Below, in pieces: positions 37,641-42,423 of a stretch of 42,423 bases of DNA. The stretch is from Pseudomonadota bacterium (GTDB lineage: Bacteria; Pseudomonadota; Gammaproteobacteria; Acidiferrobacterales; Acidiferrobacteraceae), in NCBI GenBank assembly GCA_021827145.1, contig JAKAXK010000009.1:1-42423 (forward strand), written 5' to 3'. A program made the position numbers and the translations under genes. The notes beneath the pieces are model-generated. The model had not been told where the DNA came from. It searched no databases and worked only from the letters and a program-made list of their open reading frames with translations. The first letter of the stretch is position 1. Each line of letters begins with the position of its first letter.

Positions 37641-37748
37641 GGGCCTCCGTCGGTCTTCGCAACACGGCGCGATCCGTCGGTCGCGGCGCCCGTGGCCTCG
37701 GCGCTACGCCCCGGGGTCTTGTCACTTTCATCCCGGCGCATCGGCGCG

Positions 37749-40700
37749 TCAAGGCGTGGCGCCCGGCGCGCGGGCCTGGTCGCGTCGGCGCAGGGCGCGG
37801 TAGATGCTCGGGATGACGATCAGATTGAGTAGCGTAGAGGTCACGAGGCCGCCCAGTACCACGAAGGCCAGCGGGCGCTCGAGTTCCTTACCGACCGGTG
37901 ATCCCCACAGCAGTGGCAAGAGGCCCAGGGCGGGCGCGATCGAGGTCATCAGGATAGGTATGAGGCGATCGAGCGTCCCTTCCCTCACCACCTCGTCGAT
38001 CGATCGCCCGTCGGCCTCGAGGGTTTTGTAGTGGCTTATGAGGATGATCCCGTTGCGCGCCGTGATCCCAAAGAGCGCGATGAATCCGATGACGGCGGCG
38101 GTGCTCAGCGTGGATCCGGTCAGAAGGAGCGCCGCGACGCCCCCGACCATGGCCAGCGGCAGATTGACGAGCACGAGCAAGGCGTCGCGAAGCGAGCCAA
38201 AGGCCTTCTGGAGGAGCAGTGCGGAGACGATGAGCGCGAGCAGACCGAGACGCCATAGAGTCGTATTGGCGCGCTCCTGACTGCGGAAGGTACCGCCGTA
38301 GCGTACGAAGTAGGCGCGCGGCAGGTGGACGGTCGCCACCCGCGCCCTGACCTCGCGGATGACCGAAGACAGGGCCCTTCCGGCCACGTCGAAGGTGAGC
38401 AGCAGGACACGATGCCCGTGGGCCCGGCGGATCTCGAAGGGCACCGGGCGCACGCGGACCGATGCCAGCTCCGCGAGTGGCACGACGGCATGGGGGCCGA
38501 GGGCTGGGGCCTCCACGGGCAGCCGGCGCAGCGCGCGTGCCGAGCGCCTCGCGCCGTGGGCGACCCGCAGGGTGATCGCGAAGCGCCGCGGGCCGTGGAG
38601 GACGTGACCGATCGGCGTGTCATTCAGGTAGAGATTGACGTCCCGCAGTAAGCGCCCTGCGGCCACACCGTAATGCGCGTCGCGTCCACGCCGCGGCGTG
38701 ATGACGATCTGGGGGACGCGGATCTGCGGTTCCAGATGGAGGTCGACAACCCCCGGAACCGACGCGATCACTCGCCTTGCGGCCTTGCCGATATCGTAAA
38801 GGTGACGTAAGTGCGGCCCGTAGATCTTGACGGCCACGTCCGCCGGTACGCCCGATTCCACGTCGTCGATGCGATGGGCGATGAATTCACCTAGGTTGAA
38901 GGCGGCCCCGGGGATTGTCGCAAGCCGGCGGCGGATCTCGCCTAGCAGGACATGGGGCGACTGCGGGCCGCGGTGAAAATCGATGCGCAGATCGAACTCG
39001 GAGTTGTTCGGGGTGTTGGCCCCTGGCGTGAGTGTTCCGGCGCCGGCGCGCTGGTCGACCGACACGATCTGCGGGAAAGCCGCGAGGTCGCGCCGGACAA
39101 CGGCGCCGAGACGCATCGATTCTCGCCACGGAGTCCCGGGAAGGGTGGTCATGATCAGTATGTAATTGCCCTCATGGAACGGAGGTAGGAATGAGCGCCC
39201 AAGGTGCGCGAGGCTCGCCCCGGCCGCGAGCACCGCGACCAGCGCAAGCACCGCGATCGTCCGCGTCCACGGCAGAAGACCTTCCAGGAGGCGCAGGTAA
39301 TGACGCTTGAGGAAGCGGACCAGCCCTGTTTCGCGCTCGGCACCGGGCGCCCTGTGGCTGAAGCGACTGAAGAGCAATGAACAAAGGGCAGGCACCAGGG
39401 TCACCGATACGATGAGCGAGGCGAGCATGGTGGCCAGATATGATAGGCCGAGCGGCGAAAAGATGCGTCCTGGTATGCCGCGCATGAAGAACACCGGCAG
39501 AAACACCAGGATGACGATCGCGGTGGCATAGACGATGGAATTCAAGACCTCGCGTACGGCATGGAGGATAAGACCGTCGATTCCCTCGTCACCCGACCTC
39601 TCGCGGGCGAGGCGCAGACGACGGACGATGTTCTCGACGGTAATGATGCCGTTGTCGACGACCTCGCCTATGGCGACCGCGAGGCCGCCTAGCGTCATGG
39701 CGTTGACGCCCGCATGAAAGGCGTAAAGGATCAAGGTCCCGAGCGCGAACGAGGCGGGTAAGGCGATAAAGGTCGCAAGCGAGGCCCGCCAATTGGCCAG
39801 GAACACGAGCAGCACGAGGATGACGATGAGCGCACCCTGCCAGAGCGCGGTCCAGAGGTTGTGGATGGCGGCCTTGATGAAGGTCGACTGCCGGAAGATA
39901 TGGGTATTCATCGTGACGCCGGGCGGGAGTGCGCGCCGCGCCGCGCGTAGGGTATCCAGCACGTGCCGGGTGGTTGTGATGGTACCGGCGCCATAAGCCT
40001 TGTACACGGTCCCCACCACCGCGGGCGCCCCACCCAAGGCCGCGGCGCCCAGGCGTATGGCGTGCCAGCGGCGGATGTGGGCGACCTGGGCCAGGGTTAT
40101 GGGGAGGCCGTCGCGCATCGCGACCAGGGTATGCCGCAGGCGTGACAGGGCGTCGCCTTCATGGAGCCGACCGGCCGCCGATACGATCAGCTGCTGTCCG
40201 GGTGTCTCCACGAGACCACCCGGCAGATCCCGGCTCACGCCGCGCACGGCGCGCGCCACATCGCCCACGCCGACCCGATAGGCCTGCATGGCGGTGGGGT
40301 CAAGCGCGATCTGGTATTGCGTGACGGCGCCGCCAATATCGGCGACGTCGGCTACCCCACCCACCGACAGGAGTCGGGGGCGGATCACCCAGTCGGCCAG
40401 GGTGCGGAGTTCTTGAGCGGGCAGGGTCGGGCTTGTGAGCGAATACTTGACGAGCCATCCGATGGCCGATGTGAGCGGGAATATCTCCGGCCCATGGGCG
40501 CCCGCCGGCAATCGTGACTGCAGGTTCTGGAGTCGTTCGGCGATCAGCTGGCGATCGTGGTAGATGTTGGTGCCGGCGTGAAAGACGACCGTCACGAGCG
40601 ATACCCCAAGCGTGGTCTTCGAGCGCACCACGCGTATCCCCATCGTGCCGCTCACCGCGGTCTCGATCGGGTAGGTGATGAGCGCCTCCATGTCGCGCGG

Positions 40701-40871
40701 CGCCATGCCGGGCAGGGTGGTGCCTATGACCACGCGCGGCGTGGCGAAGGCGGGAAAGACGTTGATGGGCATGCTGCGCCAGGCAAGCAGGGCCGTCCCG
40801 GCGAGAATCGCGAACACCCCGAGGACCAGGGCACGGCTGCGCAGGGATAGACGGATCAAAAAGTCGAACAT
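37749..40871 (-). CDS. RND heavy-metal efflux permease (CusA/CzcA-like)
   Basis: I start at the ATG at 40871 (1040 residues, MFDFLIRLSLRSR), which overlaps the adaptor stop by one base; the track start at 40907 lies inside the adaptor gene. Twelve membrane helices with two large periplasmic loops fit RND pumps. HME-type features are PGMAPRDMEALITYPIE, HRIDDVESGVPADVAVKIYG and the helix-4 sequence AIGEVVDNGIITVENI with its proton-relay Asp. It pumps a metal ion or similar cation from the periplasm through TolC. The metal cannot be read from sequence here. It is last in a TolC-adaptor-pump operon. Confidence 0.95.
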   Translation of the reverse strand: MFDFLIRLSLRSRALVLGVFAILAGTALLAWRSMPINVFPAFATPRVVIGTTLPGMAPRDMEALITYPIETAVSGTMGIRVVRSKTTLGVSLVTVVFHAGTNIYHDRQLIAERLQNLQSRLPAGAHGPEIFPLTSAIGWLVKYSLTSPTLPAQELRTLADWVIRPRLLSVGGVADVADIGGAVTQYQIALDPTAMQAYRVGVGDVARAVRGVSRDLPGGLVETPGQQLIVSAAGRLHEGDALSRLRHTLVAMRDGLPITLAQVAHIRRWHAIRLGAAALGGAPAVVGTVYKAYGAGTITTTRHVLDTLRAARRALPPGVTMNTHIFRQSTFIKAAIHNLWTALWQGALIVILVLLVFLANWRASLATFIALPASFALGTLILYAFHAGVNAMTLGGLAVAIGEVVDNGIITVENIVRRLRLARERSGDEGIDGLILHAVREVLNSIVYATAIVILVFLPVFFMRGIPGRIFSPLGLSYLATMLASLIVSVTLVPALCSLLFSRFSHRAPGAERETGLVRFLKRHYLRLLEGLLPWTRTIAVLALVAVLAAGASLAHLGRSFLPPFHEGNYILIMTTLPGTPWRESMRLGAVVRRDLAAFPQIVSVDQRAGAGTLTPGANTPNNSEFDLRIDFHRGPQSPHVLLGEIRRRLATIPGAAFNLGEFIAHRIDDVESGVPADVAVKIYGPHLRHLYDIGKAARRVIASVPGVVDLHLEPQIRVPQIVITPRRGRDAHYGVAAGRLLRDVNLYLNDTPIGHVLHGPRRFAITLRVAHGARRSARALRRLPVEAPALGPHAVVPLAELASVRVRPVPFEIRRAHGHRVLLLTFDVAGRALSSVIREVRARVATVHLPRAYFVRYGGTFRSQERANTTLWRLGLLALIVSALLLQKAFGSLRDALLVLVNLPLAMVGGVAALLLTGSTLSTAAVIGFIALFGITARNGIILISHYKTLEADGRSIDEVVREGTLDRLIPILMTSIAPALGLLPLLWGSPVGKELERPLAFVVLGGLVTSTLLNLIVIPSIYRALRRRDQARAPGATP

Positions 40872-41773
40872 CAGCTGTCCGCCTCGAGTTTGCCGCCGGT
40901 CAACCACAGCGTATAGAGCTCGGTGTTGCCTTGCGTGACGACGCGCGCGCCGGCTTTAAGTCCCGAGACCCCGCAATAGCCGTGTTCGCATATGCCAATG
41001 CCTATGGGCGTATAGAGAAAGCGGCCGGGGGCCGCTGCGACGAATACCGCGGGTCGGCCGTCGCCATCCACGATGGCCGCCCTCGGTACGGCGACGGTCC
41101 GGGCGGCGCCTATGGTTATGCGTGCACGGGCAAAGAGCGCAGGTTTCAGCGCTGCGGGTGTAGAGGCGAGTGAGAGCCATATCGTCTGCGCGCCGCGCCG
41201 GGGATTGATGCGTGGGGCCATCATGACGACGCGCCCCCGCAGGCGCGCGGCGACCCCGAGGGCGCGGATGCTGGCCTGCTCTCCCAAACGGATGGATGCG
41301 ATGTCCTTCTGATAGACATAGACCTTGAGCCAGAGCCGGTGGGGCTTGATCAGATGGTAGAGGGGTGTGCCTGGAACCACGGCCTCGCCCAGGACCGCGG
41401 GCCTCGTATCTACGACCCCGCTCATGGGGGCATGAACAAGAACGCTGGGCGGGGGATTGCCCACAAGCAGGGATTGCACGCGCGCAAGCGGCGCGCCCCG
41501 ATGTACATAAGCCCCTATGGTCGCGTAGAGGGCCGTCACGCGGCCTCGGATCCGTGGTGTCACCACGGCTTGTGCGTCCGGAGGCAAGGTAAACGCACCG
41601 TAGAAGGTTCGATGGGCGTAAAGCGTATGTACGCGCGCCGGGGTAAGTCTGAGCGTGAGCGCGCGCATGTTCGCGGCGTTCAGTTGGACCACGGGAGAGC
41701 GGTGGGCGAGAGCGGGAACGGTGGCGAAGGCGAGCGCCAGTATGGCGGTCGCCTTGACGGGGGTGTTGATCAT
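40871..41773 (-). CDS. RND periplasmic adaptor (membrane fusion) protein, short form
   Basis: This 300-residue adaptor has a cleavable signal peptide (MINTPVKATAILALAFATVPALA) and AAGGAG before the ATG. A lipoyl-like/beta-barrel adaptor core follows (TLPPDAQAVVTPRIRGRVTALYATIGAYVHRGAPLARVQS, LVHAPMSGVVDTRPAVLGEAVVPGTPLYHL, LWLKVYVYQKDIASIRLGEQASI). The alpha-helical hairpin is nearly absent, and it is shorter than CusB (about 400). A CxxxxxC pair occurs late (ICEHGYCG). It overlaps the TolC stop by 4 nt and the pump start by 1 nt. Confidence 0.93.
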   Translation of the reverse strand: MINTPVKATAILALAFATVPALAHRSPVVQLNAANMRALTLRLTPARVHTLYAHRTFYGAFTLPPDAQAVVTPRIRGRVTALYATIGAYVHRGAPLARVQSLLVGNPPPSVLVHAPMSGVVDTRPAVLGEAVVPGTPLYHLIKPHRLWLKVYVYQKDIASIRLGEQASIRALGVAARLRGRVVMMAPRINPRRGAQTIWLSLASTPAALKPALFARARITIGAARTVAVPRAAIVDGDGRPAVFVAAAPGRFLYTPIGIGICEHGYCGVSGLKAGARVVTQGNTELYTLWLTGGKLEADS

Positions 41774-42423
41774 GAAGTCTCCTTAGGTCCGCCCAAAGCT
41801 ATGCGTAGGGTCGTACGCGCGTCTGCTGTCGCGGCTTTCGTCTTAAGGTAGGCCGCAGTCAGGGTGAGTTGGTCCGTAAATACGGCCAGCGCGCTGGCCG
41901 TGTGTACCTGACCCAACCTCAGGCCTTGCAATGCCAAGGCCGTCGCGTGCCGGGCTTGTTTGCACAGCCTGGCAAGGCGCCGTTCGCGTGCTTGCAGACG
42001 TTGAAGCGTGAAGAGGTCGCGGGCAACGTCGTGGCGGATGCGCCAGCGCAGCGCCTGCAGGCGCGTGCGCGCCTGAACGACCCGGGCCGCCGCCGCGGAT
42101 CGGTTACCCTGGTTACGGTTCCAGAACGGCAAGGGCAGTGAGGCGCTCAATTCGATGGATCGGTCGATGGGTTGTGGCGGAACGCCGCGTAGGACCTGCC
42201 GGTCGAGCGCGACGCCTGCGCCTATCGTCATCCATCCCAGCCGGCGGGCGCGTTGGTATCGGTGCATGGATTGGCGGTAGCGGCGTTCGCTCGCCGCCAA
42301 CCGAAGATCCGGACGGCGCGTCAAGGCCGCGATGGGCGCGAGTGTCGCCGCCGGGGGTTGCCAGCGCGAGGGTCTCGGGGGTGACCAGTCCCGGTGCGGG
42401 CGGTCACCGACCAGGGCGATGAG
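41770..42423 (-). CDS. TolC-family outer membrane efflux protein (5' end cut off)
   Basis: The track ORF starts at a TTG (42324), but the frame stays open to the right edge, reading LIALVGDRPHRDW...TLAPIAALTRRPDLRLAASE, the usual middle of a TolC/CusC-type protein. The gene therefore begins outside the window. The visible 217 residues include the second half: RRPDLRLAASERRYRQS, LSASLPLPFWNRNQGNRSAAAARV (a typical CzcC/CusC element), and a long helical stretch of TolC repeats. It pairs with the adaptor and pump that follow with 4-nt and 1-nt overlaps. Confidence 0.92.
   Translation of the reverse strand, partial: LIALVGDRPHRDWSPPRPSRWQPPAATLAPIAALTRRPDLRLAASERRYRQSMHRYQRARRLGWMTIGAGVALDRQVLRGVPPQPIDRSIELSASLPLPFWNRNQGNRSAAAARVVQARTRLQALRWRIRHDVARDLFTLQRLQARERRLARLCKQARHATALALQGLRLGQVHTASALAVFTDQLTLTAAYLKTKAATADARTTLRIALGGPKETS

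Overview
The window is a GC-rich, gene-dense stretch of a bacterial chromosome with short intergenic gaps and many 1-8 nt gene overlaps. Gene content and arrangement point to a gammaproteobacterium: dapA followed by a BamC-like lipoprotein, a single-chain ~1300-residue PurL, EttA, and a soluble RnfB near nth. The GcvH-like protein with an ESGKW lipoylation motif, a separate lipoate ligase, hemerythrins and a metal-efflux RND operon suggest a sulfur- or iron-oxidising acidophile, perhaps near Acidiferrobacter. That placement is inference. I saw no rRNA, tRNA, IS element, prophage or CRISPR array.

Layout. 1-4758: two hybrid histidine kinases 9 nt apart; the first is cut by the window edge and has HAMP repeats. 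4826-10153: a dapA promoter, dapA, a very short BamC-like lipoprotein and purL. 10150-14615: a lipoate ligase divergent from a cysteine-free Crp/Fnr regulator, a GcvH-like lipoyl carrier, two convergent hemerythrin genes, and a thioredoxin-like / DUF488 / CopD-like operon. 14595-18126: EttA and an Atm1-type ABC exporter. 18359-23596: a degenerate dienelactone-hydrolase-like exported protein, argF and argD, a hexapeptide acetyltransferase, and an M17 aminopeptidase. 23605-30009: an apparent operon of pdhA, pdhB, a single-gene E2-E3 fusion and argG. 30030-31880: a sigma-54-like promoter and a membrane histidine kinase with a degraded ATPase domain. 31858-35908: a GNAT, a DUF2156 protein, a candidate small RNA with its own promoter and terminator, DUF1841, FIST and nth. 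35925-37640: an unknown 138-residue protein, soluble RnfB-like ferredoxin and a QueC-like protein. 37749-42423: a TolC/adaptor/RND metal-efflux operon, read on the minus strand and cut by the right edge.

The most interesting region is 10150-14615. Two near-identical dyads, TTGAT-GGTC-GTCAA and TTGAT-GGCC-GTCAA, lie upstream of the lipoyl-carrier/hemerythrin pair and of the thioredoxin-like operon. Each sits exactly the same distance from a TAGA(C/G)T -10 box, the geometry of class II FNR/DNR-activated promoters. The regulator encoded just upstream carries the E-x-x-S-R recognition helix expected to bind TTGAT half-sites. This looks like a compact local regulon joining a lipoyl carrier, diiron proteins and a thiol protein under a redox- or NO-responsive activator. 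The second unusual feature is the single polypeptide carrying a complete two-lipoyl-domain E2 and a complete E3. Its lipoyl domains are nearly identical at the DNA level, and Asn replaces the conserved Asp in the E2 active-site motif.
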